A DNA stretch of 64,000 bases. Origin: Sarcocystis neurona (taxonomy: Eukaryota; Apicomplexa; Conoidasida; Eucoccidiorida; Sarcocystidae). The notes under the pieces were generated by a model that was not told the DNA's origin, did no database searches, and saw nothing but the letters and a program-made list of their open reading frames with translations. The DNA is taken from NCBI GenBank assembly GCA_000727475.1, contig KL647290.1, forward strand, positions 1,734,910-1,798,909. Reading direction: 5' to 3'. The position numbers were made by a program, and so were the translations under genes. This document shows, one piece after another, positions 22,137-32,703 of this stretch (within the stretch, counting starts at the first letter, position 1; each line of letters starts with the position of its first letter).

Positions 22137-25100
22137 CTGTGACGCTGCAGCAGGCCGGTGGTCACGTATAACAAAACGCGGCCTCTGTACAACAGGCGAA
22201 GGGACAGAAGCAGCCAGCGTTGTAAACAGAAACGACAGCGGAAGCAGAAGAGAAGAAAGAACCAGAGCAGTGGTGGTGGTGGTAGGAACCGCCAGAAAGG
22301 AGCAATAGCTGCAGCAGCAAACGCCAGCGATAGGGAGAGCAGAACCAGCTACAGCAGCACGAAGTCCGGGCAACAGCAAGAGGAGCAGCAGCACGCTTGC
22401 CAAACGTAGTAAAGGGGCGGCGCAGCTGCAGCAGAAGCCGCGCCATTAAATAGCAGCTGCAGACAGCGCATCGTTGGCAACGGCAGGAAGCGCAGCAGCA
22501 GCAGCACACGTGTGCGCAACAACAGCAAGGAGCAGCAAGCAGAAGCAGCAGCAGAAAGGTGCATGCGTGTTGTCCGCTGTCCAGCCGTAGCGGGCAGCAG
22601 CAGTCGGAGGAACAGCATCCGCACGAGCAGACGCACGTCGGTCTGCTGTGTGCATAGGAGGCGGCCGTAGGAAATCACGAGAGCCACCGTCGCGAAGTAG
22701 CGGGAAAACAGCAACAAAGCGGACGGCGCCTTTCTGTCCTTCCGCCAAAAGCTCGCAGAAAAGCGCCGCGACTCTTTTTATCCCTCGTCTTTGCTTGCGC
22801 ACGCGTTTATAGACACACAGGCGTCTACGTACGTCACTCTTTGCCGGTGTTGCGTGCCTGTCTGTTCGGTCGTAGTACGTGCAAATACATAAACATTGCT
22901 CTAATGACAGGCAGGGCGTGCACACGTTTCGCGGGATTTACTGCGACGAGACAGGTCTATTAGTACAATAGACTTTGGTCGACACACTTCCCCGTTATCC
23001 TCCATATACCTGTTCCTATACGCGCACACATTTCTGGTCGCTCCCTACTGCCGTCCCTCGCACACTTGTAAACAAACAGACGCCCAGACGTCAATGTATA
23101 CGCTTGTCACACGTGCGTAGCCCCACTTTTACCAACAAGTATATACGTGTATATATATATATATGTGCACATCCCCATGTATGTATACACGTACATAAAT
23201 ATATATATACATATAGAGGTACGCTCACACGTAAACCGCTATCTATGTGTGTACGTGCATGTGTGTACATGGCGGATTGAGAACACGCTGCGTACGGCGG
23301 CAGGAGCGTGGATCGAATCACGTGCGTTCGACGTGAAGCTGTCCCTCCACTCCTCTTGTATCCTTAAGGCTGCCTCGGCTCTGCCACTCTTGCGCTGCAT
23401 ATGCCAGGGGAACTCGGCTCCCCAGTTCACCTGCGTGACAGGCCTCTTTTTTCCACGACGCTGCAGTATGTAGTTCGTGAAGGGGAAAATCAATAAAAAT
23501 GAGAATTTCATCTCCGCATCTGTAGGCTTCCCACTTCGCCCCACCCAGGTGGAGCGTAGACAACGTATATAGACTGGCTGTTTCCTCAGTCGATGTCTGC
23601 ATGTTTAGAGAGGTGAGTCTACATGAAGGTGTCGTGCGCAGTTAACACTATAGTCAGTAATGCTAAGTGGCTGACGCAAGTGAGACCGCTCTTGTTGGTG
23701 TCACCGCTGTCGCTGACGCTGACGATGGTGCTGCTGGTGCGCTACCGGCGTCTCCCAGCTGCTGTTGCAGCCGGCACGCCTGCTGGGGTTGCTGCCACTT
23801 TCAGCAGGGTTTCTGCAGCTGCCTACTACCTCTCAGCGTGAGTGACAGCTGTGGCTGCCACGCGGCACACTACCGTAAAAGCGGAGCTGCAGTCCTTCCA
23901 GCGAATCGGGGAACGGAACGCGGTCTGCATGTGCTGATATACCCGTGCATACCCCTTTTTTCTTGTCTCTTGCCGCGGCATGCGCTGCTCTTGCCGCTGT
24001 GTGCAACTGCCCTCACCACTGCTGCTGCTGCCGCCGTCTGGGGATCGCTCTTCATCGCTACTGCTGCTGCTAGAAAGCGAGTTCTCCTGGGGGTGAGGTG
24101 CTGCGGCGGCGTTTCTCGTTTATTGAGCCTTGCCGCTGGTGCGGTAGGCTCCCGCCCCCCGGTAGAAGTGTGGCCCTTCGGCATCCCTGTCGTTGTACGT
24201 TTGTGACTCTGCCGCTGCTGCCGCATCGTACGTTGCTGCACTTGTTTTTGAGTCGTGCTGATAAATTCTAGCTGCTGTTGTGTACGCTGCTGGCTTCTGT
24301 GCCCCGTTGTTGCACCTGTCGTGCGGTAGCAGCAGTACCACTGCTACTCCTTGTTTCACAGGCAGACACGCGGTGCCGGTGGTCTGGAACAAGACCCAGT
24401 ATATCCAGTTTTCGCACAAGCTGAGGACAAATACTACCTTTGGGTTGAAAGCACCCTAGCACTTCTCGTCTCCCAAAAAGATAACCGTTGGGGTGTACAT
24501 ACACTTGAAACGGAACCAAAAACCGTAGTCGTTGCAGCTAACCACGTAGATAATGAAGTCGCGCTTCCACATAATTTTTCCTTACCTTCTGCAGGGCACG
24601 GGATCCCTGGGCGTGGCGGGAAAACACACAGGGCTCTTGCCTGCAGCACTGATATTGCTGCAAGCACCCAAAGAAACTGCGGCAGTATGTGATACATCGG
24701 GACTCACCAGGGCTACTCTCTCCGCACAAACAAGCAGCCCCGCAAGTACAGATGCGTGCACCTGCGGACATGCCTAATACCGCATGCGCGTGTCGCACGT
24801 ACGCCGTTGTTTGGGGAGAGATATGTTTCCACCCAAATGTATACGCCCTTTTGCAGCGTGAATCGACGCGTCGGACGTGGTATGCAGATGCACATGGACG
24901 TATTTACGAATGTCTGTGTGCACTCAGGTGCAGACATGGATATACAAAGATATATATATATATACACACACTTGACCGCACACGGTTACCTCGGCGCCCC
25001 TGTGTGACCCGGGCCAAGTGCACATGTCAGAACTGGGAATCGAAGCCGAATACAATTTCAGCAGACGCGCGCCTATTCTGTAGCTGCCACGCCAGGGGCT

Positions 25101-26247
25101 GTTCCTTCTGGAAGATCCGACAGTTGTATACACATACATACAGACGCACAGTTGAAAAATCTTTCCCCGCAGCAACACGTACGTACGTACACATGTCTAT
25201 TGCAGTCTCTCTACATAACGATACAAGGAGGGCATCCACACTGAAATATGTATGGATAAAGCCTTCTCAGTTTAACTCCAACATGTATACTTCTCCATTG
25301 TAGTGCCTTCCACCTTGAAAATCCTCCCCACACGCAAAATGAACTACAGCACTAGGATCCCACAAGTGACGTATGCTACCACCCTACTTGGTGGCAGCTG
25401 CATCGTGTCTTGCTGTCATTGCTGCATGTCGCCGTGCCGCTGCTGCCTCCTCCGGGGAGTGTCGCTGCTGCGCATTCAGCAGCTTGTATCGCGGCCAGCC
25501 GGCGCCGTGTTGCTGGTGCCGCCGCGACGGCTGCTGCAGCTGCTGCTTCTTGCGTGTGCTGCGCCTGTAGATGACGAGAAAACAAGACGTTTTTCAGGTC
25601 CTTCAAGCGCCAGCAGTGCTGCTGCCTGCTGCCCCGGTCTTCTCCTCCTCGCTGGCTTTCAACATTTCTATTTTCTTCACCTGCAGCAGAAACACGAGCG
25701 TGCCGTCAACCGCAGCAACACACACATGAACACAGTTTCCTCAAGTGCAAAACACGTGAACGCATGTGAAGAAACCCAGCATATGCACCCACCAACTATC
25801 ACCAGGTATACGTCCTTCCAGCCCCACCCTTCACTAGTACACACACAAATATATACTACCGCTCGCTATCGTTACACAGGTAGACATATTCTTTTATGTT
25901 TCCTCTCTCTTACTCACACATATATAGAGCTCCACATTTCACCAGTACATACACACATATACTATAACTCGCTATACTTACACAGATAGACGTATTCTTT
26001 TATGTTTCCTCTCTCTCACTCATATACGTTTGTGTGTATACATCTTGAATACCTGTACTTCTCACTCTCCTACATGTATATATGTCTAGATGTATGTACG
26101 TATTGCTGTTCCTATTTTCGTCTTTTTTCTGATACTACCACTTGAATATAAAGAGTTGCTTTTTTTCACCTCTCGAAGACACACGTGTAAATTTCCTACA
26201 TATGTTTGTCCTCTCTCAAAACAACAGGCGTGTAAATATGCGTTAAT
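22137..26247. other. Convergent intergenic region between NAXD and PSMA7
   Basis: NAXD ends at 22136 on plus and PSMA7 ends at 26248 on minus. The stretch holds a CAG-rich block (about 22140-22560), a TA run (23148-23165), CTG-rich sequence (about 23690-24110 and 25440-25640) and a duplicated segment (25829-26030). A non-repetitive part at 23300-25300 has protein-like frames, but none is recognisable. Confidence 0.6.
25829..26030. repeat. Tandem duplication of about 100 bp
   Basis: 25829-25930 and 25937-26030 share, in order, TTCAC(T/C)AGTACA, CTCGCTAT, TTACACAG, ATTCTTTTATGTTTCCTCTC and a closing CACTCA-like end. Located just past the 3' end of PSMA7. Confidence 0.85.
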
Positions 26248-26448
26248 TCACTGCAGTGTTGATTCTCTTACTTCTTCTTCGAGCCGATCCTCTTCGAGGA
26301 AGTAGAATTGCTGCTTCTTCACCACAGCGACTTCTATGTGTTTGTGCCCCGCCTCAACCACCTCCATCAAGGCGCTGATGGCCAGCTGGACGGCCTGGTC
26401 TTCTTCCAAGCTGGCTGTGAAGTTCTTCTCTAAATATTCTTGTACGGT
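26248..26448 (-). CDS. PSMA7: PSMA7 exon 5 and stop
   Basis: The acceptor is cttcactag. Encodes [40 protein letters not shown] and a short acidic C-terminus, then TGA. Confidence 0.95.
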   Translation of the reverse strand, partial: TVQEYLEKNFTASLEEDQAVQLAISALMEVVEAGHKHIEVAVVKKQQFYFLEEDRLEEEVRESTLQ

Positions 26449-29400
26449 CTAGTGAAGAGAAGCAGGGACACGGAGAAGGGAGACGACGTAGGCAGGGGGA
26501 GGCGCAAATTGAAGAAGAGAACAAAGAGTCTTGCGAGAGAAATGGAAGGACGTAATAACCCATACGATGGAAGGAGGAGCCGACGGAAAACGGGCACAAA
26601 GAAACGAGAAATCGGCAAAAGCAGAGAAACGGGAGAAAGCAGAGAAAGGGGAAAAAACAACCAAGAATATGGGAAGATTACAACAGAAACGAACGACGCG
26701 TAGAAAAGTGACGCACAGAGACCGTACGGCCCAAAAGTAAAAGGCAGGGGAAAAAGCGAAGACAAAGAAAACAACAATAATGATGGAAAAGAAGAAACTG
26801 GCACATCAAAAACGAAGAGAATTTCGTTCAGAGAAGGAAAGCTGGTGCAGGGGGAGAGAGAAGTCACAAAGAGTCCAACGAACACGGAGAGAGGCAACAA
26901 TAAAAAGGAAGACGAAGAACAGGAATACGCAGAAACAGGAAAAAATAAAACAGAAGACGCGATCAGAGAAGAAGGCACTGACCAATGCGCAGACGAGGGA
27001 AAGTAGACAGCAAGAGAAAAAAGGTGCAAGGAAGACGACGAATAGAGTGGCAGCGCAGAAGGAAGCCACGGAGGAAAAGAAGAAAACGAAGGGGACCGAA
27101 AGAGAATTTGATTGGGAAGAAGAAAGCGCCGAACGCCGAAGCCGTCACACAGGTGCACGCAAACATCTCGACGCCACATCCACTGCTCATCACCAGGATG
27201 CACACATACATAAGTGTACAAACACTTTACAGGAAATCTACATACAATAACAATCACGTAACAGACATACATATGTATACCTGCATATGACTAGTACAAC
27301 GAAATGTAGTACACCACAAATATACACATATATGCATGCGCTTCCGTACTCTACTGCTGCATACTTGTACGTGTACACAAGTACCTACGTACGTAAACGT
27401 ATGCACGCGGACACACCTGTGTACACACATTTATCTATATATATATATATATATATGGAGATTTCTTACTTTATCGTTGTCTATGTCTAAGACCTCTGCA
27501 TCTAGTGGTATACGCTTAGTTATTTGAAATCACGCACACTTATAACACAAATACATTTCTCCTCGGCCCCATGTAGAGTTTCTTCTAACCCTCAGCTGGT
27601 GCGCGCATCAACCACTTCCACATCGGGGGAATTTGGCGTGGAATGTCCGCATATAGACAGCGCTGCAAGTAACAACCTTCGTATAAACAGGAGAATCGAA
27701 ATTCCACACTTCTCTCTTGCCATGCTTCCGCAGACACAGCTTGAGCTTCGCACCGCGCGTGTACAAGAAAGAAAACACCAGAGGTATATCCATGGACGCG
27801 CATCGTCAGATAGAAAGTAATACAGCGAGACGTGTACATTTCCAGTTCTCTTCACCGTCGGCTTTTCCCCGGCAAGAGAGTCAGGCAGACGAAAGTCTCA
27901 CTTTGTAGTTCTTCCCCATCGCTTGGGCTTTCCACTTGGCGCAAATACCAGAAGGTTCGGTTTGATAGAGGGCGAGAGTACCGTCGTGCTCTGCACCGGC
28001 GATTAAGCAACTGAGACCGAAGGGACGCACACCTCCTCGATGAGTATATTTCTGAAGAGGAAAATTGGAAAAGTTCCGCAGCTCCGCAACAGTAAACGAC
28101 AACGTCTTGAATGCACACTCACACGCACAAACACATACAGTTGCAACAGCATGCCTGTCTGTGCAAGCACACACACAGACGCAGGCATATTTATACATAA
28201 ACCTGTATTTATATATATATACATACGTGTGTGCGCGTGTGTCTATAGCGCACGTCTACGTCCGTACACATGCGCGTATCGGCACGTGTCTACAGGTACA
28301 CAGAGATGTGCGTCGGTGCCCTTTAGGAGGCCTCAGGGGGGTTCACATGCAGGCACACAAACTTACACATACGTGCATATATATATATATATATCTACGT
28401 CAGTGATGGTCGCGTGCATATACACCGACAAGCACGTGTGTGTGTGTGTGTGTTCTACTGTCCACACAAAGATGCTCGTATGTAAACGTCTAGCACATCG
28501 GGTGAGAGACGTCCTGATGCATGCGGTCACCAATAGCTCTCCACGCACTTGTGGACTTCACCACGTGGCATCTACACGTTTACACACAAACAGCCATATA
28601 CATGTGTATATATATATATATATACGCACGCAAGTAGACACGACTACGCATCTTTGAAAATCACACACGTTCACACATACAAATGGATGCACACACATCT
28701 ACGTGTGTGCTCGTTTGCTCACGAGAGATAGTCGCGTGGCGATGATCTGACACGGATGCACCTGCAACGGGTCGACTCGCGGCAGCGGAAAGAAATCGCA
28801 TGCGTATGTGTCTGTGTATACATGTAGGTGTACACGCGCTTCCCTGCTCCACTGCTGCGTACTTGTACGTGTGCACAAGTACTCGCATAGGTACCTGCGT
28901 GTTAGTTACACCCCTCGAGCAGCTACGGCCTTCTGTTCTATTGCCACGAATGCACCCGCTAGCTGCATGCTTTCTGCTTCGTCTGTTTCTTTCTTTCTCT
29001 TCTTTTTTCTCTGTCTCTTCAAAAAAGGACACATCCCGCGACGCACGGGCCCACACACACACACAGACGCGGACGACGGGAAGCGAGGAGGTGCCCCTGC
29101 ACAGAGTGCCATACACATGCTCGTGTCCATAAATTTGGAGTGGGCACACACTGCGTAGCTGCAGCAGCTCTCCCCCTTGCTACACTCGCGCTGTAGGGGG
29201 GCCGGCTTCCTGTTCAACGTGTGTGGCTGCAGTTGCGTGTCTCTCTCTCGAGTGAACGTCCTCTTCTTTCTCAAGGAGACAACACGCACACGTATACGCG
29301 TTCGCGATGTCGAAAATCCCATACACGTACACAAGTGTACACATACATATATAGATATGGAAGGACGGCGCTCGTTATTACGCGTCTAAAAGACGCGTGG

Positions 29401-32400
29401 ATCGATGCGTGTAGTTCTGTGAGTGTGTACGAAAAAACTGCAGTTTTTACAAGTGAAAACGGCGGGGAATACACAAGCGCACACACACACACACAGATAC
29501 CCGCAGGTGGGTGAATGTACATACAGGTGTACAGACACCGGGGACGGAGAAAACACAGCACACCACGTGTGCGGAACACATTCAAAACTTCAACACAGGT
29601 GGACGCAGAGACGTCCCACGGATGCAAGCTTCCGTTGAAACGAATGTACTTGCCTGCTGCACTTGCGCAATAAATCTCGCCACGTACGCAACAGAAGGCG
29701 CCGTGTCGGTGTTCAGTCGATACGACTGACACTCCACACGCGTTTTGTTAATGAGCACCCGTGCGTCTGCATGCAGCCCTGCAAACGCGAGTGAAAGGTT
29801 CTCGTCCAGCTTTACAATTTTTCGGGCCGTCCTGCAGCAGAACAAATCCAGCACCTACCTAGCTTCCAAAGTTTCCTACCACGTTCACGCGTCTACCACA
29901 CAAACGTGTCCAGACGCGTACATAAATGCATATATATACACATATATTTATATATATATTCGTGCATAGACGTGCATACGTTAAACGCACACGTACACAG
30001 ACAGAGATGCAGTGGAAGAGAAAGAGAGAAGGCCCGCGGTACGCCCACCCGTGCCACAGGCGTGTAGCAAGCACGGCAGCAGCATACACACCTACACAAA
30101 GGCACGTACGTGGGGTGGGGTGGCGACGACTACATGTACACATTCGTATAGAGACAGAAAGACACAGAGGCAGACAGCGGTACACGTAGCGCCGGAGGGG
30201 GAGGAAAACAGAGACAGAGAAACAGCAATGAATACAGAGAGAGGAACGCAGGGGAGAAGGACGACGGATTTAACTTGCAGTGCGCGACGCCAGGCCAGCG
30301 CAGCAGCACAGGGCCAGTGAGGCGCACGCAACATGCAGCTGTTGTAAGGAAATACACGTGCACTTCTACGTGTCTAGTCGCAGACCTCCACACGCATGCA
30401 CACGTGTATACGCGTGTCCTGCATGTATCCCCTCCGATACTGAAAACAGGTACACACGCACACATACACATTCTTGTTACCTCGGCGTTGCACGCATATA
30501 TGTATATATCTACGAGGATACATACATACATACATACATATATACAGACCTACACAGATGCAGGGTTGTTGTTTGACGTCGCACGTACATCTATGTATAT
30601 ATATGTATATATGCGACTTAACATAGACACGTATCTGTATCTTCATTTCTGTGTATACGTCTATCTACAAAGACACATGTAGATAGATTTACAGGAATAT
30701 ACATGTACGCATACTCTAAGTCATGCATGTAGACACAGAAACGTACTTAACTATATAGAAATGAAACCTGTACGCAAATCTGTTCCTCGGGACGTACAAC
30801 GTGCACCCATATCTACACATAACTACACACATAACATACAAACACACAGACGCATATTTCTGTCAATAAATACACATATATATATACACACACACATGTA
30901 CATATATATATATATATACATATATGTATGGACCTGATAAATGAATAAACGTACATATGTATATGCTTGTACCATATGTATATTGTACGCACCTCCTCTC
31001 CTGAAGTTTGGCGGCAGCTTTTTTTTCGACAGCGAGAACGACGAGGTCCTTGCCTGTGACGCCAACAGCGCATCCTCCGCGTCGCACGGCCTCCATCGCG
31101 TACTCCACCTGCATGCAGGCAATTCTTCAGCTTCTCACGAAAAAATTGACTTCCTTCTGGCTTAGTGATCTCACGCGCGTGTGACCTCCTTTGCATCGAG
31201 CCAGATACAGAGATAGAAGGAAACGTTTCCTAGCCAACACTCGCCGCAGTCACTTAACAAAAGGGAAAAAAGGAACTACGTAGAACTCACAGCTCTACGG
31301 AGGTATACTCGCACATATGTGGCTGCCTCCCGGCACGCGGTGGGGGGACAGAGAGACGCGCATATATATATATATATATATAGATAGATAGATACATATA
31401 TATGGAGAGAGAGGTGGAACTGCTGCAACTTTTTAGCCGCACCATCGCTGCGTCTATGTGACGACGGCGAGCACCAACACGTATACCTATAAGAATATTT
31501 ACACATAGTATTATAATATTTATCCAGGTGAAAATAATGACCCATGAGTAATACTAACGTTTACAGGTATGATGATGACAATAATAACACACGCACATAT
31601 AACACTAATCATTCATATATTGTTAATATTTACACACACATAGGAATAGTAACATTCACACATGTAATAGTATTTACAAATATAATCATTACAAGCCTGT
31701 CCCGTGGTAGCCTCCCTTGTCGCACACGTGCGTCCTTATCCCCACGCCGATATACGGCGACGTGGGTGTCCTTCTTCGCCTCCATACAGCAACAGCGAAC
31801 AGGTTTCTTTCGGTAAGCATGTGTTGCTGCTGGACCCCCACATCTATATTCGCTCTCTGTGTCTGTCCATCTGTCTCTCTGTGTGGGTGTGTCTGCCTGT
31901 CTTCCTGTCTGTGTCTCTGTGTGCCTCTCTGTCTCTCTGTGTGGGCGTGTCTGCGTCTGTCTATCTGTGTCTCTATGTGGGTGTGTCTGTCTGTCTGCGT
32001 CTCTGTGGGTCCCTCTGTGGGTCCCCCTGTGGGTCCCTCTGTGGGTCCCTCTGTGTCTCTGGGTGGGTGTGTCTGCCTGTCTGCCTGTCTGTGTCTCTGT
32101 GTGCCTCTCTGTCTCTCTGTGTGGGTGTGTCTGCCTGTCTGCGTCTCTGTGGGTCCCTCTGTGTGCCTCTCTGTGTGTCTGCCTGTATGCGTCTCCGTGG
32201 GTGTCTGCGTCTGTCTGTGTCTGCGTCTCTGGCCGTCTCTGTGTCTGTGTGTGTGTGTGGACACACGAATGATCTGCAGGCATCAACGAAGACTCAGGTA
32301 TACACATCTGGAGATACACTCGCATAAGCGTCTGCGGACAAGTACATACATATATATATCAACATGCAGACGTATTACATATATATATAACTACGCAGAG

Positions 32401-32703
32401 GTACATATACACATATATAACGCACAAATATACAAACATACACATACACATACGTGTACACGCAACTCTCTGCAGATGTATATATATGTGCACTTACGTG
32501 TGTCGGTGTATATTTGTATAGAGAGATGGATAGATATGTATCAATGCGTTCCACACAGCCGTGTGTAGGAGTGCTGATGTGGTGCGTCTACGCGCAGATG
32601 CACGGCAGACGAGGCGAGAGGGCTGTGAGAAGCGAGGAACGGGACGTACCTGCAAGAGGTGTCCGTCCGGAGAGAAGACGGTGATGGCTCTGTCGTAACT
32701 CAT
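26248..32703 (-). CDS. PSMA7: 20S proteasome subunit alpha-4, five exons, complete
   Basis: This is a structural subunit of the outer alpha ring of the 20S proteasome, which gates substrate entry. Exons on the minus strand are 32703-32650, 31108-30993, 29831-29654, 28051-27902 and 26448-26248, giving 232 aa with stop TGA at 26250-26248. The start is fixed by the conserved [16 protein letters not shown]. Then follow [94 protein letters not shown] and [18 protein letters not shown]. The order and identity of these blocks fit alpha-4 (PSMA7/Pre6) better than other alpha subunits. Human PSMA7 is 248 aa, so this copy has a shorter, less basic C-terminal tail. All phases match. The intron after exon 3 uses a GC donor (GCAAGT). 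Upstream of the ATG the coding strand is purine-rich (GAAGAGGAAGAAG). Confidence 0.95.
26460..27130. repeat. Purine-rich block inside PSMA7 intron 4
   Basis: The plus strand is a long GA/AAG-rich stretch, so the coding (minus) strand is pyrimidine-rich right up to the exon 5 acceptor at 26449. This creates a 280-codon minus frame of Ser/Leu/Phe/Pro composition that I treat as an artefact. Confidence 0.8.
27902..28051 (-). CDS. PSMA7: PSMA7 exon 4
   Basis: 50 codons, acceptor cctcttcag and donor AAA|gtgaga. Encodes [19 protein letters not shown] and [20 protein letters not shown]. Confidence 0.95.
29654..29831 (-). CDS. PSMA7: PSMA7 exon 3, followed by a GC donor
   Basis: The acceptor is ctgctgcag. 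Encodes [20 protein letters not shown], then [19 protein letters not shown] and ends RFIAQVQQ. Gap-free continuity with the family requires a splice after CAGCAG, where the intron begins GCAAGT. Confidence 0.93.
30993..31108 (-). CDS. PSMA7: PSMA7 exon 2
   Basis: The acceptor is gcatgcag. Encodes [20 protein letters not shown], then [17 protein letters not shown]. Ends AG|gtgcgt in phase 2. Confidence 0.95.
31855..32260. repeat. CTGT/CTCTGTG minisatellite in PSMA7 intron 1
   Basis: About 400 bases of TCTGTCTCTCTGTGTGGG-type units. Four head-to-tail 12-mers GTGGGTCCCTCT (one with CCCCCT) lie at 32005-32052. A larger repeated block at about 31885-31960 recurs at 32060-32140. Confidence 0.9.
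32650..32703 (-). CDS. PSMA7: PSMA7 exon 1: alpha-ring N-terminal signature
   Basis: 18 codons from ATG (32703-32701), reading [18 protein letters not shown]. Donor CAG|gtacgt. The tyrosine-aspartate and FSPDG elements form the alpha-subunit signature and gate region. The frame is open upstream, but the family start is this Met. Confidence 0.95.

Noticed and set aside
23318..23602. Minus frame with DEILIFID resembling a reverse-transcriptase motif
   Set aside because: Only a few residues agree and no neighbouring RT, RNase H or integrase motif was found.
26430..27272. 280-codon Ser/Phe/Leu/Pro frame on minus
   Set aside because: Lies in the pyrimidine-rich coding strand of PSMA7 intron 4; only the last 19 bases overlap exon 5, in another frame.
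32005..32052. Direct repeats that could be mistaken for a CRISPR array
   Set aside because: 12-bp head-to-tail units with no spacers, in a eukaryotic intron.
31630..32568. Cys/Leu/Ser-rich (plus) and Thr/Arg/His-rich (minus) frames over 190 codons
   Set aside because: Translation of the CTGT minisatellite, with the same sequence open in several frames.
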